Shown: positions 25,014 to 33,118 of the stretch, piece after piece | How the letters are laid out: every line of letters starts with the position of its first letter | How positions within the stretch are numbered: the first letter of the stretch is position 1 | Source of the DNA: Spectribacter hydrogenoxidans | GTDB taxonomy: Bacteria; Pseudomonadota; Gammaproteobacteria; Nevskiales; Salinisphaeraceae | Length of the DNA: 64,000 nt | Direction of reading: 5' to 3' | NCBI RefSeq assembly: GCF_031846275.1 | Contig: NZ_JAVRIB010000005.1 | Span: 174,647-238,646, forward strand | The notes under the pieces: model-generated | Databases searched by the model: none | Told to the model about the DNA's origin: nothing | The model's input: only the letters and a program-made list of their open reading frames with translations | Program-made: the position numbers and the translations under genes

Positions 25014-25103
25014 ACGACCTGCCGCCCGCACCGGTCGGTCGGATCAGCCGTCAGCCGCGGCATTCTCCAGCAGCATGGCCGCAACTCGGCCGACGCCGGC
25101 CGG

Positions 25104-25148
25104 GAAAAATGGGACGAAAAATGCGAAAAATCGAAAAATGGGAAAAAT
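25104..25148 (+). repeat. Five GAAAAAT repeats abutting the RAYT element
   Basis: GAAAAAT occurs five times (starts 25104, 25116, 25125, 25133, 25142), spaced 12, 9, 8 and 9 nt, in an otherwise GC-rich context. The last copy touches the left end of the transposase element at 25149. It could be part of the element's target or outer end, or a local slippage product. Confidence 0.6.
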
Positions 25149-25944
25149 GGGGTCAGACTGATATTTTATGTTGCCAGGCATCATCACTGCGTTGTTTCGT
25201 GGGCCTGCCCGGCTTGCCGGGCCTGACCCGCCGCTTGAGTTGCCGTTCAATCTCGTCTTTGAAGCGTTCGCTGCCCAGCACCCGGCACTGATTCAAGGAA
25301 TCACGGATACCGTGAATCTGATCAGAGTCGATCTGATCACGGAATAACTCGCGATAGGCCTGCTGCCTTTGCTCAGGGCTCTGGCCCAATGCGAAATACT
25401 CCGCATGATCCGTCACAACAGCATCCGGTTTGCCCTCGGCATGGGCCGCATAGCTGGACCATCGATAGTCCTTGGGATGTTGCACCATGTCTGCCCTGAC
25501 CGGGTTAAGTTCTATATAGCGATGACAGAGCAGTAAATATCGTTCACTGTCGATCGGGCTGGCCTTGTAGCGGCCTTCCCACAGGGTGCCGCTGCGTTGG
25601 TAGCGGTGATTGATGTAGTACACATACTGGCGCCCCAAGCCCTGCATCGTTCTGGCGACGCCGTCCGGTTTGTGCGGCGTCATCAGCAGATGCACGTGAT
25701 TGGTCATGAGCACGTAAGCGTGAATGTCGCAGCGATGTTTCGCTGCGACCTGTTTGAGTTGGTTCAGATAGGTAGAGCAGTCCTCGTCAGCGAAGAACAC
25801 CGGCTGGCGATTATTGCCTCGCTGGACGACGTGTTGCGGTACACCGGCCAGGTTGTAGCGAAGTTGACGAGGCATGGTTTATCTGGGTCCCGGAGTGCCT
25901 TCCTATTGGAGTGTAACGCAATACAATAATTGCAGTCTGACCCC
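25149..25944 (-). mobile_element. REP-associated (Y1) transposase element with 12-bp inverted ends
   Basis: The ends GGGGTCAGACTG (25149-25160) and CAGTCTGACCCC (25933-25944) are perfect inverted repeats around the transposase gene. GGGGTCAGACTG-type ends are common around this class of single-copy RAYT/Y1 genes. The element is about 796 bp and fills the space between selO and the truncated IS3 orfB. Confidence 0.75.
25153..25875 (-). CDS. REP-associated tyrosine (HUH/Y1) transposase
   Basis: A 240-residue Y1 transposase. The HUH metal motif is in LMTNHVHLLMTP and the catalytic Tyr region near RYLLLCHRYIELNPVRAD, a hallmark of RAYT/TnpA_REP proteins. The N-terminus MPRQLRYNLAGVPQHVVQRG and the WEGRYKASPID segment are also typical. 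The family acts on single-stranded REP-like hairpins, nicking through a tyrosine-DNA link. Length and motifs look intact, so it may be functional. The reading frame stops almost at the left inverted end, the usual compact layout. Confidence 0.9.
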   Translation of the reverse strand: MPRQLRYNLAGVPQHVVQRGNNRQPVFFADEDCSTYLNQLKQVAAKHRCDIHAYVLMTNHVHLLMTPHKPDGVARTMQGLGRQYVYYINHRYQRSGTLWEGRYKASPIDSERYLLLCHRYIELNPVRADMVQHPKDYRWSSYAAHAEGKPDAVVTDHAEYFALGQSPEQRQQAYRELFRDQIDSDQIHGIRDSLNQCRVLGSERFKDEIERQLKRRVRPGKPGRPTKQRSDDAWQHKISV

Positions 25945-25994
25945 GGTTTCCCGGTGATTGGACTCCAGATCAGCCTGCTACTCAATAGCGGGGG

Positions 25995-26798
25995 ATGGTC
26001 GCCTGTACGTTGGCCGGCGTGGCCCGGTCCGTGGTGCGTTACCGATCACGACGGCCCGATGAAGCCGTGCTACGGGATCGGCTCAAGGCCTTGGCCCGGC
26101 AATATCCGCGCTACGGCTATCTGATGCTGCATAGCCTGCTGGCCGCCGAGGGTTTGGTGGTCAACCGCAAGCGTACCTATAGACTCTATCGCGACGAGGG
26201 CTTACAGGTGCGCACCAAGCGCCGCAAGAAGCTCAAGCGACCGCGTGTCGCCCTGACCTTGCCGAAAGCCGCCAATGAGCGCTGGTCGCTGGATTTCGTC
26301 AGCGATCAACTGGCCAACGGCCGGCGATTTCGCGTACTGAATATCGTGGACGACTACTCGCGCGAGTGCGCCGGGCACCTCGTCGATGTCTCGATCTCGG
26401 GCGCGCGTCTGGCGCGGTATCTGGATCAACTGGCAGAAGAGCGCGGGCTGCCAGGCACCATTGTTTGCGACAACGGCCCGGAGCTGACCAGCAAGGCCCT
26501 ATTCCTGTGGGCCCAGCGTACCAGGGTCGAGCTGCACTTCATCCAGCCTGGCAAGCCAACCCAGAACGCCTTTGTGGAAAGCTTCAACGGCAAATTCCGC
26601 GACGCCTGTCTGAACCAGCACTGGTTTGAAAGCCTGGCGCATGCCAGAGAACTGATCGAGGCCTGGCGCACCCACTACAACCACGTAAGGCCGCACAGCT
26701 CACTGGGCTACCAACCGCCCGCCGTCTTTGCCGAAAAGCAGCTTGATATGATCCGATTTCCCCACATCGGCAATGGACCTGATTCGGGGGAAAGGTCA
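25995..26798 (+). pseudogene. IS3-family transposase OrfB, truncated, without OrfA
   Basis: The translation carries the IS3 OrfB HTH_21 region (RYGYLMLHSLLAAEGLVVNR) and the rve integrase core with its DDE residues: D in WSLDFVSD, D in CDNGPELTS, E in NAFVESFNGKFRD. It ends HSSLGYQPPAVFAEK. The first 10-20 OrfB residues and the whole of OrfA are missing, and the right end of the Y1 element lies 50 nt upstream, which may have caused the loss. The right end of the IS is probably the CGGGGGAAAGGTCA ending at 26798, because the following bases resemble an RHS gene. The open frame runs on to 26921 through non-IS sequence. Confidence 0.8.
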
Positions 26799-26917
26799 AC
26801 CGTCACCGCCCCATTTGCAAAAATTTGCTTGATTTGGAAAGCTATCAAGGTATCCCAGTGCTGGCGGCGCGGCAGGCAGTGGATCGCTTTATCTGAGTTT
26901 GTTGACGCGAGCTTTGC

Positions 26918-27337
26918 TTAATCTCGCCATGCGGGGCCTTTAGCGTCTAATGTGCTTGGACCTGGCTTCACCTTTCCCGGATCAATTTCAAAATCTGTGA
27001 TTAAATTCTCTCGCTTCCATGTATCGAGAATATCTTTAGTGAGCGATATCCGGCGGGGGCATAAGTCATTAAATTGAATATAGTATGACTCAGTGTTCGC
27101 CTCGCCATAAGCGATCGAACCAATGATGCGTTTATGCTCTGAGTGCAAAAGACGCTGCGCAATCTCCCTATTCAAAGTTTCTGAATTTGCTCCACCCCCC
27201 TCATTCATAAGACTAAATCGGACAAGACAGTCTGATCTATTGGGGAGCGTGAGTTTCGGCTCGTCTCCCCTCGTATCACAAGCCGACAAGAAAAAAATAC
27301 AGGCCCCAAGGACGAAGGTAGTAGTGGTGCGTAACAT
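26918..27337 (-). CDS. Small lipoprotein, candidate immunity protein of the RHS tip
   Basis: A 139-residue protein starting MLRTTTTFVLGACIFFLSAC; the lipobox LSAC predicts lipidation at Cys20 and a periplasmic location. The mature part has two Cys (SDCLVRF, NDLCPRR) and an alpha/beta look, with no family I recognise. It begins 7 nt after the RHS stop codon, the position normally held by the immunity gene of polymorphic toxins. The gene is distinctly AT-richer than its surroundings, as transferred cassettes often are. A longer start (MSIHGEIK, 27361) would overlap the RHS gene. The immunity role is inferred from position only. Confidence 0.6.
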   Translation of the reverse strand: MLRTTTTFVLGACIFFLSACDTRGDEPKLTLPNRSDCLVRFSLMNEGGGANSETLNREIAQRLLHSEHKRIIGSIAYGEANTESYYIQFNDLCPRRISLTKDILDTWKRENLITDFEIDPGKVKPGPSTLDAKGPAWRD

Positions 27338-27344
27338 CTTAATT

Positions 27345-29006
27345 TCACCGTGAATAGACATTAACAAGAGCTCCGGATGAGTTGTCATGCACGCTCTGCT
27401 GCGGCGGCACATGAACCCGCCACCGGTTGCCACCTGGGCCGGAGAATCCTGCATTAAGTACGCGACGAGAAGATGCGTTGAAGCCAACATGGCCGCCGAC
27501 TTCCCGCCAACGCGGTCCAATTGGGCCATGCGTAGGCATAACATCTCCGGAGGCCGTTAGCGGGCGAACGTCAGCCATCACCCTTATTCCATCCACCCCC
27601 GGCGTAGTGGATGAGATTTCAACCATTATCCTTTGTCCAGCATCTACAACGAGTTCATCGGCACCATGCAGCGTAGATGCACGTAATTTCCACGACGGAT
27701 CATCTGTTGCCACCGGCATCTCTTTGGAATCATTTTGCTCACCATGCGGCAACTCATCATTAAAAGCCCGAGCAAACGCCGCGGTCACGGCCCCATTTGC
27801 AAACTTGCCACCACCCAACGCGGAGGCGGTACCCCCGACCATGGCTGAAGTCGCAACATTAGCGGCTGGAGACCCCCCACCAATCCAACCCTGCTGGCCC
27901 GCATACTGCGTGAAGCCCGCACTCAGAAACCCGCTTCCGAACTTACCGCCCGACAGCTCTTGTGAGACGCCGCCAACGGTGCCGTGAAGCACCACCTTGC
28001 CGGCCTTGGCCCCAAACGAAGTCGGTGCACCGAACGCGCCCTCCGCCGAGTAAGCCGACCCCACCGAATAGAACGCGCCAGCCGTGGCCGCACCAATCAG
28101 TCCGGCCTCAAGGTCGCCACCGCTGGCGACCACACCGCTGGCAAAGCCCGCCAGTATCGAGCCGCCCAGTTCCAGTCCCGCGTAGGGTACGACTGACGCG
28201 ATGGCAACGGCGGCAATCGTCCGCCAGTTGTCTTCCAGCAGGTCGGCGATGTCGTCAGCGAATAGTGCGGTAACCACCGCGCCAATCAACGAGCCGATGA
28301 AGTATCCGCTCGGATCGGTCAGTGATAACGGATTATTGTTGACGTAGGTGTATCGGTTCAGACCCTGGGTCGATTCGGGGAACTGCACGAACGGGTCTGG
28401 CGAGAGGAAGCGGCCGATGATGGGGTCGTAGATCCGCCCGTTCATGTGGACCAGTTTGATGTGGTCGAGCTGCTCGTGGCCGGTGAAGCTGAGCGTGGTG
28501 GCGTGAGGGACACCGTACTGGCTGTCACCAGGATCATTGGTGCCGTCCGAATTGCGACGCTTACCGAATGCGTCATAGGACAGCCCTTCGATCACAGCAC
28601 CACTGTCGTCGGTTACTTTTACCACGGACCCAAGATGGTCGCGGTGCAGGTACTCAACGGTATCCGAAAAGCCTTCGGTGGTAACCGTGGCAACGACCTG
28701 CCCGGCTGCACGGATGAAGTTGACGTGTTCGGTATCAAACCCGCTCGTCCGCTTCTCGTAGAGCTTGCCGACGTACAGTGTCGTGGTGGTCTGGGTACCC
28801 GAGGTCACAACCTGCTTGTAGCGGGCACGGTTCGCGTCATAGGCGAATGTGGACGTCCCGCCGGGCCCGCTGATATTGGCGGGCTTGTTGAACGACAGCC
28901 ACGTCAGGGTTCGACCGGCACCCGTCAACATATTGCCGTTGGCGTCATACTCATGTGCGGGCGCTATGTTTCGGGGATGGACGCCGATCGGGAGCGGTCC
29001 TGGCAC
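27345..29006 (-). CDS. Orphan RHS C-terminal module (core fragment plus toxin tip)
   Basis: A 553-residue frame that begins inside an RHS repeat (EYDANGNMLTGAGRTLTWL, residues 19-37), so it lacks the 1000 or more N-terminal residues of a full RHS protein. Residues 18-234 are RHS repeats ending with the core-closing GRFLSPDPFVQ and NNNPLSLTDPSG motifs. Residues 235-416 are a glycine-rich linker ending GGKFANGAVTAAFARAFN, seen in many RHS and contact-dependent toxins. Residues 417-553 are a unique tip with no motif I know (PRWREVGGHVGF, FSGPGGNRWRVHV). The first 17 residues are probably not RHS. It is either a silent orphan cassette or a decayed gene. The lipoprotein downstream may be its immunity partner. 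Confidence 0.75.
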   Translation of the reverse strand: MPGPLPIGVHPRNIAPAHEYDANGNMLTGAGRTLTWLSFNKPANISGPGGTSTFAYDANRARYKQVVTSGTQTTTTLYVGKLYEKRTSGFDTEHVNFIRAAGQVVATVTTEGFSDTVEYLHRDHLGSVVKVTDDSGAVIEGLSYDAFGKRRNSDGTNDPGDSQYGVPHATTLSFTGHEQLDHIKLVHMNGRIYDPIIGRFLSPDPFVQFPESTQGLNRYTYVNNNPLSLTDPSGYFIGSLIGAVVTALFADDIADLLEDNWRTIAAVAIASVVPYAGLELGGSILAGFASGVVASGGDLEAGLIGAATAGAFYSVGSAYSAEGAFGAPTSFGAKAGKVVLHGTVGGVSQELSGGKFGSGFLSAGFTQYAGQQGWIGGGSPAANVATSAMVGGTASALGGGKFANGAVTAAFARAFNDELPHGEQNDSKEMPVATDDPSWKLRASTLHGADELVVDAGQRIMVEISSTTPGVDGIRVMADVRPLTASGDVMPTHGPIGPRWREVGGHVGFNASSRRVLNAGFSGPGGNRWRVHVPPQQSVHDNSSGALVNVYSR

Positions 29007-29112
29007 TACCGGCCGGCCGATCTGTTGCCGGGGGCACGAACGCTACATCGTTTGTCCGGCCACGAAAGCCGCGGTCATCCTTCCGGGAGGTGGCAGAAAG
29101 ACCGCTGCACTA

Positions 29113-29328
29113 TCAAAGCCGCTCCTCGCATGCCGCCTGCGTCTGGCTGCTGATGAAAGCGCCGTCAGCCGAACGGCCGAACCAGGCACCGTCACGCTCG
29201 GTGCAGCCGCTGCTTGCCTCTGCGGACGGGCTTTTATCAACCGACTCCGTTGCGGGGTCACCGCCACAGCCCAGAAGAAGCATCACGGACAGGGTCAGAA
29301 CGGTACTGGCGCGGGATATTATCGGCAT
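29113..29328 (-). CDS. Small lipoprotein (71 aa)
   Basis: ATG 29328 follows AAGGAG at good spacing. The product MPIISRASTVLTLSVMLLLGC is a classical lipoprotein signal with an LLGC lipobox, followed by a Ser/Asp/Glu-rich spacer and a C-terminal segment CTERDGAWFGRSADGAF with a conserved-looking pair of Cys. Function unknown. It lies between the RHS patch and the PRISE-type reductase gene. The 140 nt upstream of it (29422-29561) holds no recognisable feature. Confidence 0.6.
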   Translation of the reverse strand: MPIISRASTVLTLSVMLLLGCGGDPATESVDKSPSAEASSGCTERDGAWFGRSADGAFISSQTQAACEERL

Positions 29329-29561
29329 AGCAAGCTCCTTGATTGATGCCGAGCACAGGACGTATCGACGTCCTTTCGGCCCCGCGCAGGCATCGGGAAA
29401 AACACGACTCACGTTCCGCATGGCAGCGGGCTACGCTGACAGTAGAGTAAGCGCGTTGCCAGGTCGAACCGTTGCGATCGGCCGGTTTGCGCTAGCCGGC
29501 GCCCATCACGTCCAGTGCACGCGCCCGCGGGCCGCGCACCTGGATCCCTGCACAAGCCGAT

Positions 29562-30656
29562 TCAACTCACCGGGGGCAGTAACCGCTCGTCCTCGAAGAT
29601 CCGGAACCATTTCCGGAACATGTCCTCGGTGTCGATCATCTCGGTGAAGCCGGCACGGCGCAGCTTGACGGTGGACACGATCGCCGGGGCCACGCCGAAG
29701 CCTTCCGCACCGTAGGCCATGCAGAAGTCGGCGTAGTGGCAGGATTCGCCGACGAAGCTGTCCAGGTCCGGGGCCACCAGACCGTACTTGCGGCGGATGG
29801 CGTCCCATTCACCGGCGCGGGCGGGCATGGTCTCGCCCAGGCTGCAGGGTTCTTCCGGACCGGGCGCCATGCCCAGCATGTCGGCCAGCGCGGGCCACAG
29901 GTTCTGCCAGAGGAACACGTCGCCGTTGGTGACATTGAATATTTCGTTGCGCGCGGCTTCGGCCTCGCCGGCCCAGGCGATGGCGCGGCCCAGCAGGTCC
30001 GCATCCACGGCTTCCAGGATATTGCCCGGTCCGCCGGGGTAGATCAGCGGCTGGCCGGCCTCGCGCAGCAGGGCGGCGTAGATGCCGAGGGCCGGGATCA
30101 GGTTCATGGCGCTGCCCATGGACATGCCGAAGATGATCTGTGGGCGCAGCACGGTCCAATGCCAGCCGGCCCCGGCCTGTTTTTCCCGTAGATAGTTTTC
30201 CTGGTTCCAGTAGAAATTGGGTTGCTGGTGCAGTTCGTCGCGGTTTTCCCGGGCCGGGACGGGAATCGGCTGTACGTGCACGCCATAAGCCTTGGTGCCC
30301 TGCAGCAGGGTAACGTGGCGGAGGTTGGTCGCTGTCGCAGACAGCGGCTCGAACAGATTGCGCAGCATGCGGTCGTTGATGTCGATCTGTTCGGCTTCCA
30401 GCCAGCCGGGCACCAGCCCGGGTTTTTCGTAGAGAGCCGCGTAAACGAGATGAGTGGCATCGTGCATCGAGCCGAACAACTCGCGGCATTGCGCCGGGTC
30501 ATTCAGGTCGGCGGCGACATGCGCGGCACCATGCAATGCCGGCGGCGGCCGGCGGGAGACAGCCACCACCTCGCAGTCTTCCCCGGCGAGCGCTTTCAGA
30601 GCGCCATAACCCACCAGACCCGAGGCCCCGGCGACGATAACTTTCTTGTTAGGCAT
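29562..30656 (-). CDS. SDR of the PRISE type (progesterone 5-beta-reductase/iridoid synthase-like)
   Basis: A 364-residue atypical short-chain dehydrogenase. It has a Rossmann motif GASGLVGYGALKAL, QGTKAYG, and PNFYWNQENYL, which corresponds to the NFYYxxED motif of PRISE proteins, followed by the LRPQIIFG segment. The family reduces C=C bonds of enones with NADPH. I start at ATG 30656 (MPNKKVIVAGASGL); the frame is open to 30737 but without conserved sequence. It is divergent from a crotonase gene with a 149-nt gap. The substrate is not evident; enone detoxification or steroid/terpenoid reduction are both possible. Confidence 0.82.
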   Translation of the reverse strand: MPNKKVIVAGASGLVGYGALKALAGEDCEVVAVSRRPPPALHGAAHVAADLNDPAQCRELFGSMHDATHLVYAALYEKPGLVPGWLEAEQIDINDRMLRNLFEPLSATATNLRHVTLLQGTKAYGVHVQPIPVPARENRDELHQQPNFYWNQENYLREKQAGAGWHWTVLRPQIIFGMSMGSAMNLIPALGIYAALLREAGQPLIYPGGPGNILEAVDADLLGRAIAWAGEAEAARNEIFNVTNGDVFLWQNLWPALADMLGMAPGPEEPCSLGETMPARAGEWDAIRRKYGLVAPDLDSFVGESCHYADFCMAYGAEGFGVAPAIVSTVKLRRAGFTEMIDTEDMFRKWFRIFEDERLLPPVS

Positions 30657-30805
30657 TCGAGACTCCTCTGCCGTCATCCGGCGCTGATCGCACAACCCCC
30701 CTACCAGGACGCTACCTGAACGGCAGGGCCAAACCAACGCACTGCGCTTTCAATGGCCGGAGACCTTGGCGATAATGCGTGAAACACCCGGCCACCCAAG
30801 TTTCC

Positions 30806-31594
30806 ATGTCCGACGCTCCCGTCATCTGCGCGATCGAGGATTCGATTGCCCACATCACGCTGAATACGCCAGACAACGGCAACGTCATCAATCTGCCGAT
30901 GGCCGAGGCGCTGTCGGATGTGGCGAGACGGGTGGAGTCCACCCCCGGCCTGCGGGCCGTGCTGCTGGACGCCCGCGGCAAGATGTTCTGCGCCGGCGGC
31001 GACATCCGCGCCATGGACGCCAGCCGCGACGACCTGCCGGGCATGGTCCACCGCTTAGTACGCACCGCCCACGACGCCATTCTGCGTCTGGGCCGGCTAC
31101 CGGTGCCGATGGTGGGCGCGCTCAACGGGGCGGTGGCCGGCGGCGGACTGGGTCTGGCGATGTGCGCCGATTATCTGGTGGCGGCGGACAATGCCCGTTT
31201 CTGCGCCGCCCACACCATGATCGGGCTGTCGGGCGATTGCGGGGTGACCTTCTTCCTGCCACGCGCGATCGGGATGCGCCGCGCCCGGCTGATGACCCTG
31301 ACCAACAACACCATCAATGCCGACCAGGCGCTCGACTGGGGCCTGGTCGAAGAGGTGGTCGCCGCGGATACGCTGACCGATACCGCCCGGGAACGGGTTG
31401 AAACCCTTGCCGGCAGTGCCACCAACGGGTTGATCGCCTCCAAGAAGCTTACGGGCGCCTCGCTGGGCGCCGCGCTCGAGGCCCATCTCGGCCGCGAGCT
31501 GGAACAGATGGTGGCCTGCAGCCGCACCCACGATGCCCGCGAGGGCATCGACGCATTCGCCAACAAGCGAAGTCCTGCGTACACCGGCCGATAA
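30806..31594 (+). CDS. Enoyl-CoA hydratase/isomerase family protein, probably isomerase-like
   Basis: A 262-residue crotonase. The oxyanion-hole segments are KMFCAGGDIRAM and NGAVAGGGLGLAMCADY. The two catalytic Glu of enoyl-CoA hydratases are absent: GGGLGL has Gly116 where GGGCEL has Glu, and AAHTMIG has Thr137 where QPEI has Glu. Asp144 in GLSGDCGVTFFLP matches the Asp used by PaaG-like enoyl-CoA isomerases, so isomerase or another crotonase reaction is more likely than hydration. I use ATG 30806 (MSDAPVICAIEDS) rather than the upstream GTG 30779. It is followed by an exported protein gene after 35 nt. Confidence 0.85.
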   Translation: MSDAPVICAIEDSIAHITLNTPDNGNVINLPMAEALSDVARRVESTPGLRAVLLDARGKMFCAGGDIRAMDASRDDLPGMVHRLVRTAHDAILRLGRLPVPMVGALNGAVAGGGLGLAMCADYLVAADNARFCAAHTMIGLSGDCGVTFFLPRAIGMRRARLMTLTNNTINADQALDWGLVEEVVAADTLTDTARERVETLAGSATNGLIASKKLTGASLGAALEAHLGRELEQMVACSRTHDAREGIDAFANKRSPAYTGR

Positions 31595-31629
31595 CCCGGC
31601 TACCCGACCCAGAAACCCGACGACAACCC

Positions 31630-32184
31630 GTGATTCCAATCCCTGCCCGGCAGCTGCCGGCAGCAACGCTCTGCGCGCTGCTGGTTGCCTGTTCCGGTGC
31701 CGCGCCCACGCCGCACACGGCGTCCAGCACCGCCTTTATTCGAACGACGACAACAGCATCCGATGACGGCGGCCAGGCGGTGATCGAATTCACCAGCAAT
31801 CGGCTGGATACCAATGCCATGGGCGGCGATGCCGGGGTGGGCACGATGGCAGTGCACGTCAAACCCACCTTCTGCGCCCGGGAGTCGCGGCCGGTGGGTG
31901 GACTCAAACGGATATCGGCCGGGCAACGCGTCGAAAGTCTGGCGGTGCCAGCCGACAAGCCACTGATCGTGGAGGCATTCTGGCAGTCCGGCGAGCGTCA
32001 CTGCTTCATCACGCAGCGGGCGTTCACGGCCCGGGCGGGCGCGGTTTACCGCATGACCCAGCAGGTCAACACCGCCGCCAATGTCTGCCAGCTACAGGTA
32101 TCGCAACGCCAGGGCACCGGCAGTTATCGGTACCTGGGTCGCCTGCAGACGGTCGCCCAGGCCTGTTCTTTCAGCCGACGCTGA
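31630..32184 (+). CDS. Hypothetical lipoprotein (184 aa)
   Basis: The GTG start gives a signal peptide with a lipobox (LPAATLCALLVACSG, cleavage before Cys), then a Thr/Ser-rich segment and a compact domain with four Cys (PTFCARE, GERHCFIT, NVCQLQV, AQACSFS) that could form disulfides in the periplasm. I do not recognise a family. The GTG start has no strong Shine-Dalgarno. Convergent with speE, with only 10 nt between stops. Confidence 0.6.
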   Translation: MIPIPARQLPAATLCALLVACSGAAPTPHTASSTAFIRTTTTASDDGGQAVIEFTSNRLDTNAMGGDAGVGTMAVHVKPTFCARESRPVGGLKRISAGQRVESLAVPADKPLIVEAFWQSGERHCFITQRAFTARAGAVYRMTQQVNTAANVCQLQVSQRQGTGSYRYLGRLQTVAQACSFSRR

Positions 32185-32194
32185 CGGGATTTGG

Positions 32195-33061
32195 CTATGC
32201 TGGATCGCCATCAAGCACGCGCCGGAGCTGCCGTTCCAGGAACGCCGGCTGCGCAAACGCGGCCTGGTGGATGGCCGGCGTGTAGTAATGGGTTTCCAGA
32301 CCGGCCACATGCGTCGGTGCCTGCAGCGCGCCGTCGGATTTCGCCGCCATGGTGGCCGACCACCAGCCGGTGGGGTACACCGGCTGCGGAAACGACAGCA
32401 CGTGGCTCTCGGCGAACCCGGCGCGGCGCATGGCCGCGTGCATGTCGCAGATCAGCCGGGTGTGGGCCAGCGGCGATTCGCTCTGCTGCACCAGCAGGCC
32501 GGCCGGGCGCAGGGCGGCCAGACAGCTGCGGTAGAAGGGCTCGTTGAACAGGCCCTCGGCCGGGCCGATCGGATCGGTGCTGTCCACGATGATGATGTCC
32601 AGCGATTCCGGTTCACGGTTGGCCATCCAGGCGATGCCGTCGGCGAAGGCGAGTTCGGCCCGCGGGTCGTCGTTGGCGCTGCACAGGGCCGGGAAGAACT
32701 GCTCCGCCACGCGGGTCACGCGTTCGTCGATCTCGATCTGGGTGGCGCGCCCCACGCCCTCGTGCTTGAGCACCTCGCGCAGGCTGCCGCAGTCCCCACC
32801 GCCGATGATGGCCACGTCCCGCGGGCTGCCGTGGGCGAACAGCGCCGGGTGGGTCATCATCTCGTGATAGACGAAGTTGTCCCGATCGGTGAGCATGATG
32901 AAGCCGTCGATCACCATCAGCCGGCCGAAGGTGTCGGTCTCGAACACCTCGATGGTCTGATAATCGCTGGTCTCGACGTGCAACCGGTCGTTGATGCGCA
33001 GCGAGAACGCGGTGCCCACCTCGCTCGCCGTTTCAGTGAACCAGCCCTGATCCAGTACCAT
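32195..33061 (-). CDS. speE: Spermidine synthase SpeE
   Basis: Polyamine aminopropyltransferase that joins putrescine and decarboxylated AdoMet. The 288 residues carry the family signature: GGGDCGSLREVLKH (AdoMet-binding loop), DSTDPIGPAEGLF with the catalytic Asp, and QQSESP. The N-terminal domain has MLTDRDNFVYHEMM and THPALFAHG. I start at ATG 33061 after GAGGCGG; another ATG at 33073 adds four residues. The gene is divergent from speA across about 57 nt. TATACT on the minus strand at 33096-33091 is a plausible -10 for speE. Confidence 0.95.
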   Translation of the reverse strand: MVLDQGWFTETASEVGTAFSLRINDRLHVETSDYQTIEVFETDTFGRLMVIDGFIMLTDRDNFVYHEMMTHPALFAHGSPRDVAIIGGGDCGSLREVLKHEGVGRATQIEIDERVTRVAEQFFPALCSANDDPRAELAFADGIAWMANREPESLDIIIVDSTDPIGPAEGLFNEPFYRSCLAALRPAGLLVQQSESPLAHTRLICDMHAAMRRAGFAESHVLSFPQPVYPTGWWSATMAAKSDGALQAPTHVAGLETHYYTPAIHQAAFAQPAFLERQLRRVLDGDPA

Positions 33062-33118
33062 TTGCCGCCTCATCGCTTGCGTGGCCGGCCAGTATAAATG
33101 AACCCTCCCGACTCCCCG

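Noticed and set aside
28953..29153. Plus-strand ORF beginning MCGRYVS, reminiscent of the SRAP/YedK catalytic start
   Set aside because: After the first seven residues nothing resembles the SRAP family, and it lies at the decayed end of the RHS module. Five matching residues can arise by chance.
32081..33097. Plus-strand 338-codon frame opposite speE
   Set aside because: It is the antisense shadow of speE, with a composition rich in His/Arg/Gly and no motifs.
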